Assembly (NCBI RefSeq): GCF_019802285.1
Contig: NZ_JAIEUJ010000002.1
Coordinates: forward strand, 558,001 to 622,000
From: Novilysobacter antarcticus
GTDB lineage: Bacteria; Pseudomonadota; Gammaproteobacteria; Xanthomonadales; Xanthomonadaceae
Reading direction: 5' to 3'
DNA: 64,000 bases
The notes under the pieces were generated by a model. The model was not told the origin of the DNA and ran no database searches. It was given only the letters and a program-made list of their open reading frames with translations. Position numbers and translations under genes: made by a program. Positions 1-9,200 of this stretch are shown piece after piece (the first letter of the stretch is position 1; each line of letters starts with the position of its first letter).

Positions 1-2013
1 GTGCGGGCATCCGTCCGCCGGGCGATCACGCAGCTAAAACCCGTAGCGCAGGCGCAAATGGCTTCCTTGTACCTGCCCGAAGCGTCCGGCGCGGCACCCA
101 CGCGTGTCCCGTCGAGCGCCGACCCTCGCGCGAGCATCATCATCCCGGTCTTCAACCAGCTCGAGCACACCCTGGGATGCCTGCGCGCGTTGGCGGCCCA
201 TCCGCCGCGCGCGGCGATAGAGATCATCGTTGTCGACGACGGCAGCAGCGACGGCAGCGGGACTGTTTTGCCGGCGATCGAGGGACTGCGCTACCACAGG
301 CGCGCGGACAACCAAGGCTTCATCGCTGCCTGCAATGACGGCGCGTCGCTTGCCAGGGGCGAGTTCGTCGTATTTCTCAACAACGACACCATTCCGCAGC
401 CCGGGTGGCTCGACCGGCTGCTGGATACCTTCGGTCGATTTCCCGACACCGGCCTGGCCGGCGCTCAGCTCGTCTATCCCGATGGCCGCCTGCAGGAAGC
501 CGGAGGCATCGTGTTCGCCGATGGCAGTGGCTGGAACTACGGACGCTTTGAGGCCCCGGATGCGCCCCGGCACGCCTTTGTGCGCGAAGCGGACTATTGC
601 TCCGGCGCTGCGATCGCCATCCGTCGTTCACTGTTCGCAGAACTGGGCGGTTTCGACTCACGCTACTCGCCGGCCTACTTCGAAGACACGGACCTGGCAT
701 TTGCAGTGCGCGCTGCTGGCCTGAAAGTCCGCTACCAGCCGGCAGCGCGAGTCGTCCACCTGGAGGGCGCCACCGCGGGGACTGATGTGCGCCACGGCCC
801 GAAGGCGTACCAGATACGCAACCAGGAGACGTTTGCGGACAAGTGGCAGGCGGCACTGACGGCGCAGCCCGCGCCCGGCACCGATGCCGATCGCGCGGCG
901 CTCTACCGCGGCAAGCAGAATGTTCTGGTCATCGATGCCTTCAGCCCGCGTCCGGACCGCGACTCGGCGTCGCTGCGGCTGCTCAACCTGATGCTGATGC
1001 TGCGCGAAGAAGGGGCGCATGTCGTATTCCTCCCCGCCGACCGCGGCCACGCCGGCGACTACACCCGCGAGATGCAGCAGCTGGGAATCGAAGTCTGGTA
1101 CGCCCCGTTCGCGCAGCCGCTGCCCACATGGCTGCGCAAGCACGGGCCGCGCTTTGACAGCGTGCTGGTATGCCGCCATTACGTGATGCGCGAGGTGCTG
1201 CCCCTGCTGCGCCGGCATGCACCGCAGGCGCGGGTGATCCTGGACACGGTCGATCTGCACTACCTGCGCGAGCAGCGCGGTGCGGAACTGGCCAAGGACC
1301 CGGCACGGGCCCGTGCGGCGTTGCGCACCCGGCGCAGCGAGCTGGACGTAATCGCCCGCAGCGATGCCACCTTCGTGGTCAGCGAGGTCGAGCGTGACCT
1401 GTTGGCCCGGGAGTTGCCCGACAGCCGCGTCGAGGTGCTGTCCAACCTGCACCGGATGGGCGGCGAAGGCTTGCCGTATGAGCAGCGCCGCGACGTGATG
1501 TTTGTCGGTGGTTTCCGCCACCCGCCCAACGTCGATGCGGCTTGCTGGTTCGTCGAGAAAGTGTGGCCGTTGCTGCGCGCGCAGGAGCCGGCGCTGCAAT
1601 TCCATTGCATCGGCGGCGATGTACCGCCCGAGGTCCAGGCGTTGTCAGCGCAGCCGGGGGTGATCGTGCACGGCCATGTGCCGGACCTGACACCGTTGCT
1701 GGCGGGGGTGCGCTTGACGGTTGCCCCCCTGCGCTACGGCGCCGGAGTCAAGGGCAAGGTGAACCAGCCCATGGCCCATGGCCAGCCGGTGGTCGCGACC
1801 GCCTGCGCGATCGAGGGGATGCACCTGCGACACGGCGAGGACGTGCTGGTGGCCGACGATGCCGCGGGGTTCGCCGCCGCGGTACTTCGTGTCTACCGCG
1901 AGCCGGACCTGTGGCATCAGCTGGCCCGCAACGGGCGGGAGAATATCCAGCGCCATTTCTCGCTGGATGCCGGACGCGCGGTGGTCCGGCGGGTACTGCT
2001 CGGGCGCGGATGA
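1..2013 (+). CDS. Two-domain glycosyltransferase (GT2 + GT4-like), probably 5'-truncated
   Basis: This is a surface-polysaccharide glycosyltransferase with two catalytic modules. The N-terminal GT2 fold runs from about residue 43 to 280. It starts at SIIIPVFNQ, has the nucleotide-binding VVDDGSSDGS, the metal-binding NND in FLNNDT, and a downstream ED in YFEDTD. From about residue 305 to 665 a GT4-like (GT-B) half begins NVLVIDAFSPRPDRDSAS and ends with a typical donor-site region around APLRYGAGVKGK. The first in-frame codon of the window is GTG, so I cannot tell whether it is the true start. The preceding residues look like the middle of a protein and the gene probably begins upstream. It converges on the TPR gene with 6 bases between stops. 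Donor and acceptor sugars cannot be read from the sequence. Confidence 0.8.
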   Translation: MRASVRRAITQLKPVAQAQMASLYLPEASGAAPTRVPSSADPRASIIIPVFNQLEHTLGCLRALAAHPPRAAIEIIVVDDGSSDGSGTVLPAIEGLRYHRRADNQGFIAACNDGASLARGEFVVFLNNDTIPQPGWLDRLLDTFGRFPDTGLAGAQLVYPDGRLQEAGGIVFADGSGWNYGRFEAPDAPRHAFVREADYCSGAAIAIRRSLFAELGGFDSRYSPAYFEDTDLAFAVRAAGLKVRYQPAARVVHLEGATAGTDVRHGPKAYQIRNQETFADKWQAALTAQPAPGTDADRAALYRGKQNVLVIDAFSPRPDRDSASLRLLNLMLMLREEGAHVVFLPADRGHAGDYTREMQQLGIEVWYAPFAQPLPTWLRKHGPRFDSVLVCRHYVMREVLPLLRRHAPQARVILDTVDLHYLREQRGAELAKDPARARAALRTRRSELDVIARSDATFVVSEVERDLLARELPDSRVEVLSNLHRMGGEGLPYEQRRDVMFVGGFRHPPNVDAACWFVEKVWPLLRAQEPALQFHCIGGDVPPEVQALSAQPGVIVHGHVPDLTPLLAGVRLTVAPLRYGAGVKGKVNQPMAHGQPVVATACAIEGMHLRHGEDVLVADDAAGFAAAVLRVYREPDLWHQLARNGRENIQRHFSLDAGRAVVRRVLLGRG

Positions 2014-2019
2014 GCCGTT

Positions 2020-3516
2020 TCAGTCCTCGCGCGGCGGCAACGAGGCACGTTCCAGACGGCGGGAAAATGCCTCGAGTCCGTCGGCGGACGGGTCGAGCGA
2101 GCGCGCCATGGCCAACGCGCGCCGCGCCAACTGCACGTCACCGGCGCCGAGGCGCTCGTCGCCCACCGCTATCCAGCGCAGCGCCAGCTGACGACGCGAG
2201 GCCCGCACGCTGTGCTCCTCGCCCTCCAGCAACGCATAGGCATCCAGGCATCCGCCCGCGGTGGCCAACTGGTTGCGCCGCAGGGCCGTCACGAAGCACT
2301 CGTGAGCGGCGGGACGCAAGCGCCGCGTCATCGCTATGACGCCCGGGTCATCGCCGGCAATCGCGCGGGCGATGCGCAGCTTGTCGTAGGCGCTGTCACC
2401 GGGTGGCGACAGCAGGTCGCCGCGCGCCTCGGCGGTCGCAGCGGCGTCGAGCAACTCGCTTACCCGTTTCCGTCGTTGCGCCGGAGGCAGGTCACTTTGC
2501 AGCCCAGCCTGCAGCAAGCGGGTTTGCGCGAGGTGCTCGTTGGCCTCGATCACCGCGGGTGCATCCGGCGCGATGGCGGCGGCCGCGCCCAGCTCCTGTT
2601 GCGCCTCGCGGATCCGGAAATCCGCGGCGTGGCGTCGGCTCAGCGCTGCGTGGGCAGTGGCGACCCGCAGTCGGCCGCGCGCGGCGGCCTCATTGCCGGG
2701 CTGGACGGCGGCAACCATGTCGTAGCCTTCCTGAGCGCGCTCCAGGCGTCCCCGGGCGAGGTCCGCGTCGGCTTCCTGCAGGCGCTGGTCGGTCCGGCTG
2801 GCGAGCAGCGAGACCACCCGCGGCAGGTCGATGTGGCCCGGATCGACCTCGCGTGCGCGCTCCACCAGGGTCGCCGCGGCAGGCAGGTCGCCGGTGTCAC
2901 TGACTCGGGTGGCTTTCTGCAGAAGGTCCGACAGCGCGTCCTCGCGCCCTTCCAGGGCACCAACGTGGTTGGGCTGCAGGGCGAGCGCCTGCTGGTACAG
3001 CGGCAGTGCCGCGTCGCCGTCGCCATCGAGGCGGCCCGCGGCGCGCGCGGCGTCGGCACGGCGAATGAGTCGCTCGACATTGCCCGTGCTGTCGCGGGTG
3101 CGCTCAAGCCGGGCGGCGACTTCTTCGGTCGCGGCTCGCGGCATGGCCAGTTCGCGTGCCAGCTGGAGTGACAAGCGCGCCTCGTCCAGTCGGCCGCCGT
3201 CGATCTGTGCGTTGGCACGCGCCAACGCCGCCTCGCCCACCTGCATCAATCCGTCGCGGGTGTCGCCACGATCGGGGTCCAGGGCCAACGCGGCTTCGTA
3301 GAGCTCGCGTGCGCCGCGGCCGTCCGGCCGGCTCAGCTCGCCGGCCTGGAGCGCACGGGCGGCGTCGGATTGCATTTGCTGGACACGGGTATCGGGCCAG
3401 ATCGCCTCGGAGATCGGCCGGTGCCACCACAGCAGCGCCGCGGCGAGAAGAACGCCGAGGGCCAAGCTGCCCCAGCGTCGTGTGCCACTTACGCGCGGGT
3501 CAGCAGCGGCGCGCAT
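2020..3516 (-). CDS. Membrane-anchored tetratricopeptide-repeat protein, function unknown
   Basis: The product is about 498 residues. It has one predicted transmembrane helix near the N-terminus (LALGVLLAAALLWWH) followed by a long helical, Ala/Arg/Leu-rich domain with TPR-like repeats such as ARELYEAALALDPDRGD and ALPLYQQALALQPNHVGAL. This suggests an inner-membrane protein with a periplasmic protein-binding scaffold. I chose the ATG at 3516 because GGGAG sits six bases upstream. A GTG at 3537 is the alternative. The start lies inside the end of relA (17-base overlap), so the two are probably co-transcribed and translationally coupled. I recognise no enzyme motif, and a link to the stringent response would be guesswork. 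Confidence 0.7.
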   Translation of the reverse strand: MRAAADPRVSGTRRWGSLALGVLLAAALLWWHRPISEAIWPDTRVQQMQSDAARALQAGELSRPDGRGARELYEAALALDPDRGDTRDGLMQVGEAALARANAQIDGGRLDEARLSLQLARELAMPRAATEEVAARLERTRDSTGNVERLIRRADAARAAGRLDGDGDAALPLYQQALALQPNHVGALEGREDALSDLLQKATRVSDTGDLPAAATLVERAREVDPGHIDLPRVVSLLASRTDQRLQEADADLARGRLERAQEGYDMVAAVQPGNEAAARGRLRVATAHAALSRRHAADFRIREAQQELGAAAAIAPDAPAVIEANEHLAQTRLLQAGLQSDLPPAQRRKRVSELLDAAATAEARGDLLSPPGDSAYDKLRIARAIAGDDPGVIAMTRRLRPAAHECFVTALRRNQLATAGGCLDAYALLEGEEHSVRASRRQLALRWIAVGDERLGAGDVQLARRALAMARSLDPSADGLEAFSRRLERASLPPRED

Positions 3517-5710
3517 GCTCCACTCCCGGCACGGCACCCAGCTTCCCCAGCAACTGTGACAGTTGATCGAAATCCTCGACCTTGACGCGCATCCGGATGC
3601 GCATCCGGTGGTGTTGCGAATCGCTGCGAATGCCGCCCATGTTGACGTTGGCCTGGGCGATGACGTTGGTCACCTCCTTCAACAGCCACTTGCGGTCCAC
3701 CGCCAGCACTTCGATGTCGACCTCGTAGCCGCTGCTTGCGCCCCACTCCACCGTGAGCATGCGGTCGGGGTCCTTGTCCGCCAGACGCTGCAGCGTGGCG
3801 CATCCATGCCGATGCACGGTCACCCCGCGCCCGCGGGTGAGGTAACCGGCAATCGGCTCGCCAGGCAGGGGCTGGCAGCAGCGCGCCGGCTGCACCAGCA
3901 GGTTGCCCAAGCCCTGCACCGTGAAGTCGCGGGCCTTGCTCGCCGAACGCCGCCGCGTGCGCACCGGCGCAGGCGCAGGTTCAGCCGCCGCCGGCGCACT
4001 CTGGGCCCGCTGATGGTCCTGCAGCAAACGTCCCACCTGATGCGGCCCGATGTCGCCCAGCGCCACCAGCACATACAGCTCGCCGTCGCTGGCCAGGCTG
4101 AAACGCTCGCGCGCAGGCGCCAGGTCCGCCCCCAGCAGGCCCATTCGGCGCAGCTCCTTCTCCAGCAGCTCCTTGCCGGCCGTTTCATTGCGTTCGCGGT
4201 CGAGGCGATGGAACCAGTTGCGGACCTTCTCCCGCGAGCGGCTGCTGGCGAGAAAGCCGTTGGATTCAATCAGCCAGTCGCGCCTCGGCTCACCCGTCTT
4301 GGCGGTCATGATCTCGACCCGGTCGCCGCTGTGCAGGCGATGGTCGAGCGGCACGATCCGCCCATCCACCTTGGCGCCACGGCAACGGTGGCCGACCTCG
4401 GTGTGCACCCGGTAGGCGAAATCCAGCGGCGTGGAGCCGGCGGGAAGATCGATCACCTCGCCCTTGGGCGTCAGCACGTAGACCCGGTCCTCAACCAGCT
4501 CGGTATCCAGCTCGCGCGCCAGGGCCGCATCGTCGGCGCCGCCCTCATCGGCCTGCTCCAGCAGCTTGCGCATCCACGCGATCTTGCGGTCAAACGCCGC
4601 GTCGCCGCCGGAACCCTCCTTGTAGCGCCAATGGGCGGCCACACCAAGTTCGGCCTGGCGGTGCATTTCCACGGTGCGGATTTGCACTTCCAGGGTCTTG
4701 CCTTCCGGCCCGATCACCGCCGTATGCAGGGAGCGGTAATCGTTGCGCTTGGGGCGGGCGATGTAGTCGTCGAACTCGCTGGGGATCGGGGTCCAAGTGG
4801 CGTGGACGACGCCCAGGGCGGCGTAGCAGGCGGCCACGTCGTCCACCAGGATGCGTACCGCGCGCAGGTCGTAGAGCTCGCTGATCGGTGCCTGCTTGCG
4901 CTGCATCTTCTTCCAGATGCTGTAGATGTGCTTGGGCCGGCCGGCAATGTCGGCCTCGAGTCCCTGCGCGTCCAGTGCCTCGCGCAGGGTCTGCTGGACT
5001 TCCTCGATGTAGCGTTCGCGGTCGCCGCGCTTCTCGTCCAGCAGCCGGGCGATCTGACGGTAGGTGTCGGGATGCAGATAGCGGAAGGCGAGGTCTTCCA
5101 GCTCCCACTTCAGTTGCCAGATCCCGAGCCGGTTGGCCAGCGGTGCGTGGATGTCGCGGGCCAGGGTCGCCAGCGCAAGGCGGCGATCCTCGGGCAGGCT
5201 GGCGGCCTGCTGCATGCGCGCCAGCTGGCGTGCCAGCAGGATCGGCACCACCCGCATGTCACGGACTATGGCCAGCAACAGCCGGCGCAAGCCCTCGCTG
5301 CCACTCCGGCCCTGCTGCTCGGCGTGCAATACCCATACCTGGGCGGAGGCGCGCTGGCCGTCCAACAAGGTCGCGATGGACGGATTTTCTGCCTCGAACT
5401 TCGGTCCCAGCGCCGCCAGCAGCCGCGGGTAGGTGTGCAGGATTGCGGCAGCCAGGCTATCGCTGTCGGCGTCCAGTCGCTGCAACGCGCGCAGCATCCC
5501 GCGTACGACATCCGCCGGGTCGCGCGGGTCATCGGCGGCGGTGGGCGTAGTGGCTGCACCGTCCCGCAAGCGCGCCAGCAGCGGGGCTGAGATGGCATCG
5601 GCCGGTGGCTGTTCCAGCAGCGCGCGCAACGCATCGACCGGGCCGGCATGCGGCCCGATAGCTGCCGTCGGACCGGCGATGGCCGGGGAAGGGCGCGCGG
5701 GCGGCTTCAT
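3500..5710 (-). CDS. relA: RelA, (p)ppGpp synthetase
   Basis: Makes pppGpp/ppGpp from ATP and GTP/GDP on stalled ribosomes. The 736 residues match the RelA/SpoT family length and order: degenerate HD region (about 60-210), synthetase (about 240-400), TGS (from VYVLTPKGEVIDLPAG, about 410-475) and a C-terminal ACT-type domain ending EVDIEVLAVDRKWLLKEV. The hydrolase HDxxED motif is absent; AAAILHTYPRLL stands at the usual site. The synthetase carries the acidic EFDD motif at residues 312-315, the signature of monofunctional RelA. Bifunctional SpoT/Rel has RxKD there. I therefore call RelA rather than SpoT. It is divergent from the small secreted protein at 5777, with 66 bases between starts. 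Confidence 0.93.
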   Translation of the reverse strand: MKPPARPSPAIAGPTAAIGPHAGPVDALRALLEQPPADAISAPLLARLRDGAATTPTAADDPRDPADVVRGMLRALQRLDADSDSLAAAILHTYPRLLAALGPKFEAENPSIATLLDGQRASAQVWVLHAEQQGRSGSEGLRRLLLAIVRDMRVVPILLARQLARMQQAASLPEDRRLALATLARDIHAPLANRLGIWQLKWELEDLAFRYLHPDTYRQIARLLDEKRGDRERYIEEVQQTLREALDAQGLEADIAGRPKHIYSIWKKMQRKQAPISELYDLRAVRILVDDVAACYAALGVVHATWTPIPSEFDDYIARPKRNDYRSLHTAVIGPEGKTLEVQIRTVEMHRQAELGVAAHWRYKEGSGGDAAFDRKIAWMRKLLEQADEGGADDAALARELDTELVEDRVYVLTPKGEVIDLPAGSTPLDFAYRVHTEVGHRCRGAKVDGRIVPLDHRLHSGDRVEIMTAKTGEPRRDWLIESNGFLASSRSREKVRNWFHRLDRERNETAGKELLEKELRRMGLLGADLAPARERFSLASDGELYVLVALGDIGPHQVGRLLQDHQRAQSAPAAAEPAPAPVRTRRRSASKARDFTVQGLGNLLVQPARCCQPLPGEPIAGYLTRGRGVTVHRHGCATLQRLADKDPDRMLTVEWGASSGYEVDIEVLAVDRKWLLKEVTNVIAQANVNMGGIRSDSQHHRMRIRMRVKVEDFDQLSQLLGKLGAVPGVEHARRC

Positions 5711-5776
5711 CGCAGTGTTTCATATCGACCTGGAGGACTGACTACACTAGCGACCAACCGTCTGCAGGAACAGCCC

Positions 5777-6286
5777 ATGTACGCCATCCCTCGCGCTCCA
5801 CGCCGCCTTGTTCCCCTGGTTTTTGCCACTGCGATGCTCATGGCCGCCGCCGGCATGGCGCAGGAGCCGACACGTATCGAACAGCAGATGACACCCGAGC
5901 AGTTCCGCGCGGCGGGCCTGGACCGGCTGGACGCCGCGCAGCTGGCCAACCTCAACGACTGGCTGAACCGCACCATGGACATCGAGGTGACCAAGGCCGC
6001 CAAAGCCGCAGAGGAGAAGGTCAACCGCTGGAACCTCGGATTTGGCGGCAGCGCCGCGCGTGAGCCGGTGGAGGCCCGGTTGCAGGGCGCGTTCAACGGA
6101 TTCGGTAAAGGGCGCAGCTTCACCCTCGACAACGGCCAGGTCTGGCGCCAGACCGACGACTCGACGCTGTACGGGGTAAAGCTCGACAACCCGCAGATCC
6201 GGATCACCCCGAGTCTGATCGGCACCGCCTGGTATCTGCAGGTGGAGGGCTACGGCAGCCGGGCCAAGGTCGAGCGCACCAAGTAA
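5777..6286 (+). CDS. Small secreted protein of unknown function
   Basis: A 169-residue protein with a clear Sec signal peptide: basic MYAIPRAPRR, a hydrophobic core, then likely cleavage after MAAAGMAQ. The mature part starts helical (EQQMTPEQFRAAGLDRLDAAQLANLN). It ends with a beta-rich domain containing GRSFTLDNGQVWRQTDDSTLYG, a pattern I know from small uncharacterised periplasmic proteins of Xanthomonadaceae. The open frame extends upstream to 5648, but the ATG at 5777 directly precedes the signal peptide and has GGAA ten bases ahead. Its stop is three bases from the hrpA stop, so the genes converge. No catalytic residues are recognisable. Confidence 0.75.
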   Translation: MYAIPRAPRRLVPLVFATAMLMAAAGMAQEPTRIEQQMTPEQFRAAGLDRLDAAQLANLNDWLNRTMDIEVTKAAKAAEEKVNRWNLGFGGSAAREPVEARLQGAFNGFGKGRSFTLDNGQVWRQTDDSTLYGVKLDNPQIRITPSLIGTAWYLQVEGYGSRAKVERTK

Positions 6287-6289
6287 GCC

Positions 6290-9200
6290 TCAGCTGCGCA
6301 GCCGGGCCAGCTGCGCGGCCAGTTTCTTGGCCGATACCCCACGCGTGCCCAGCTCCTGGGCGAACAGCGACACGCGCAACTCCTCGAGTTGCCAGCGCAG
6401 CTCCTGCCAGCCCGGTTGCTGGAGTTCTCCGCGCGTGGCGGCCTCCGCCAGCGCATCACTGAACGGCGTCAGCTCCAGCATCCGCGCCTGGTCGCGGGTG
6501 GGATCGCGCAACGCACGCTCGCCGCGCAAAGCCAGAGCCTTAAGATAGCGCGGGTATTCCTTCAGCACATCGGCAGGAACGTCGCGCAGGAAGCCCGCTG
6601 GCGTCAACGCGGCCAGTTGCGCGCGCATATCGTCCAGATTGCCGCTGGCCCAGCCTATCAGCGGCGATTCCAGGCTGGCACGGGCGTGCGACACCGCGGT
6701 CAGGATCTCCTCGGCCTGCTGCAGGCGCTGCATGGACTGGCCGAACAATGCCTTGGCCACCTCGGCCCGCCGCGCCTCGAATGCACCCGGATCGCGGATG
6801 TCGGCAACGTCATTGGCCACCAGAGAGGCGAAGGCGCCATCGACGAGATCGGCTCGCAGTCGGTCGCCTTCCGGCGGCGCTTGCGTGCGTGGTGCGGCCG
6901 CCTCGATCGCGGCGTATAGCAGGCCGAGCTTTGCCGACACGGGCAGTTGCTTGCGCGCCTGTTTGCGCGCGTCCGCCAGTGCCAGCCACAAGAGCCTGCG
7001 CACCCCGCCGGGATGCGCGCGCTCAGCCTTGGCGCGGTCGGCGTGCACCCGCAGTGAGGCGCTGTCGCCGTCATCGTGCAAGGCCGGGAACGCCGGCATC
7101 CCTGCCACCCCGGGAACACTGGCGGGGATCGCTTCATCGGGAAAGCGCACCAGACCGCGCTGGCCCATGCCCTTGGCTGCACGGGCCGCAAATGCCTTGG
7201 CCGCGCGCTCGCCGAAGCGCGTACGGAGCTCTTGCAGGTCGCGCGACTCGGCCAGCACGATGTCGGCACTCCGTTGGCGCTCGTCCGCCGCCCCCAGCAG
7301 GCGCAGGTTGACCCGGAGATGAGGCTCCAGGACCGACTCGTCGAATTCTCCCGCGTCCAATGCACTGCCGGTCACCTTGCCCAGAAAGCGCGCAAGCACC
7401 TCCGTCAGCGGCGCATCCTGTGGCTCCGGAAAAGCTTCGTGGAAAGCGCGGGCAAAGTCCGGAGCCGGCACGTAGTTGCGCCGCTGCGCCTTGGGTAGGC
7501 CGCGGATCAGCGCGGTGGCCTTGTCTTCCACCAGCCCCGGGACCAGCCATCCCAGCCGCACAGTATCCAGCGCATTGAGCAGGTGCAGCGGTACGGAGAC
7601 GGTCATGCCGTCGTCGACTGCGCCGGGTTCGAAGCGGTAGCTGACCGGCAGCTGCACGTTACCCAGCGCGATCGATGACGGGAAGCGTTGGCCGTCGGTG
7701 CTGTCCCCCACCATCAGCTCATCCAGTGACCACTCCAGCGCGGCCTTCTGCGGGGCCGGCAGTCGGGCATACCAGGCATCCAGCGCCTGCGTGTTGTGGA
7801 CGTCGGCCGGCAGGCGCTGCAGATACCACTCGACCATCCACTCCTCATCCACCACCAGGCCGGCGCGACGCTGCTTGGCTTCCTCCTCCAGCGCCTTCTC
7901 CAGGGTCGCCAGGTTGCGCTTCAAGAACACGCTGCGGGTGTTGATCTCGCCGGTGACCAGGGCGTCACGGGCGAAGATCACCCTGCTTTCCTCCGGGTAG
8001 AGCGCTCCGTAGTGGACGGGGCGTTTGGGTGCCAGCACCAGCCCGAACAGGCTGATCTGCTCGCTGCCGACCACCTTGCCTTGCGAGCGCGCCCAACGCG
8101 GATCGTGATGGCGGCGGGCGAGCAGGTGCGGCAACTCGTCAATGACCCAGTCCGGCTCGATCGCGGCGTTGGTCATCGCCCACAATTGGGCGGTATCCAG
8201 CAGCGTCGCCGACAACACCCACGGCGGCGGTCGCCGTGCCAGCGCGGATCCGGGAAACAGCTGGAAGCGGCGACCGCGCGGGCCTTCGTACCCACCCGCC
8301 TTGCGATCCATGACCTTGCGCTCGGCGGGCTTGATCGCCGCCGGGGGCTGGGGCGCGTCGGCCGGTTTGATGCGGTGGCCAATCTGGGTCGGCAGCCCCG
8401 CGATCAGGGCGCGATGCAGGAGAGCATAGGCGCCGCGGCCAAGGCGCTCGGTCTCACTCTCACCTGCCACCGCTGCGGCACGGTTGCCGGCTGGCGCGGA
8501 CTGGTCGTTCTTCGTTCGACCACCACGCCGACGGCGTCGCGCGGGCGGCGCGGATGTGGGCGATGGCGTTGGCGCAGCGGCGGCCTTTTCCTTCGCTGCG
8601 GGACCGCTCACGGCGACGGCTGAAGCTCCCGGATCCCAGCCCAGCTCGACCGCCATCAGCTTCAGCTGGCGGTGCAGTTCGCGCCACTCGCGCATGCGCA
8701 AAAATCCGAGGAAGTGCTTCTCGCACCAGCGTCGAAGCTGCGACTGGGTGAACTCCTCATGCGCGTCCTGGTAGGCGTCCCAGAGCTTGAGGATGCCGGC
8801 GAACTCCGATGCCGGATCGGCGAAAAGTGCATGCGCGTTGTCCGCCGCCGCACGCTGGTCAGCCGGGCGCTCGCGCGGGTCCTGGATGCCCAGGAACGAA
8901 GCGATCGCGAGCATCTCGCGCACGCAGCGGTGCGCATTGGCGGCCACCAGCATCCGCGCCAGCTTCACATCCACCGGCATGCGCGCCATCAGCCGGCCGA
9001 CCGCGGTCAGCTTGCGGCTGTCATCGACCGCGCCCAGTTCCGCCAGTTGCTGCCAGCCGTCGGCAATGGCCCGGCTGTCGGGCGGCTCAAGAAACGGGAA
9101 CTGCTCGATGTCGCCCAGACCCAGCGACAGCATGCGCAGGATCACCCCGGCGAGCGCGGCGCGGTGGATCTCCGGATCGGTGTACTCCGGGCGCGACTCG

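Noticed and set aside
3587-3610. Tandem 12-base near-repeat in relA (GCGCATCCGGAT and GCGCATCCGGTG)
   Set aside because: Encodes the RMRIRMR stretch of the ACT domain; looks like normal coding sequence.
3563-5590. 675-residue open frame on the plus strand, antisense to relA
   Set aside because: Mirror frame of a well-supported gene in GC-rich DNA; no recognisable domain, and the codon pattern follows relA.
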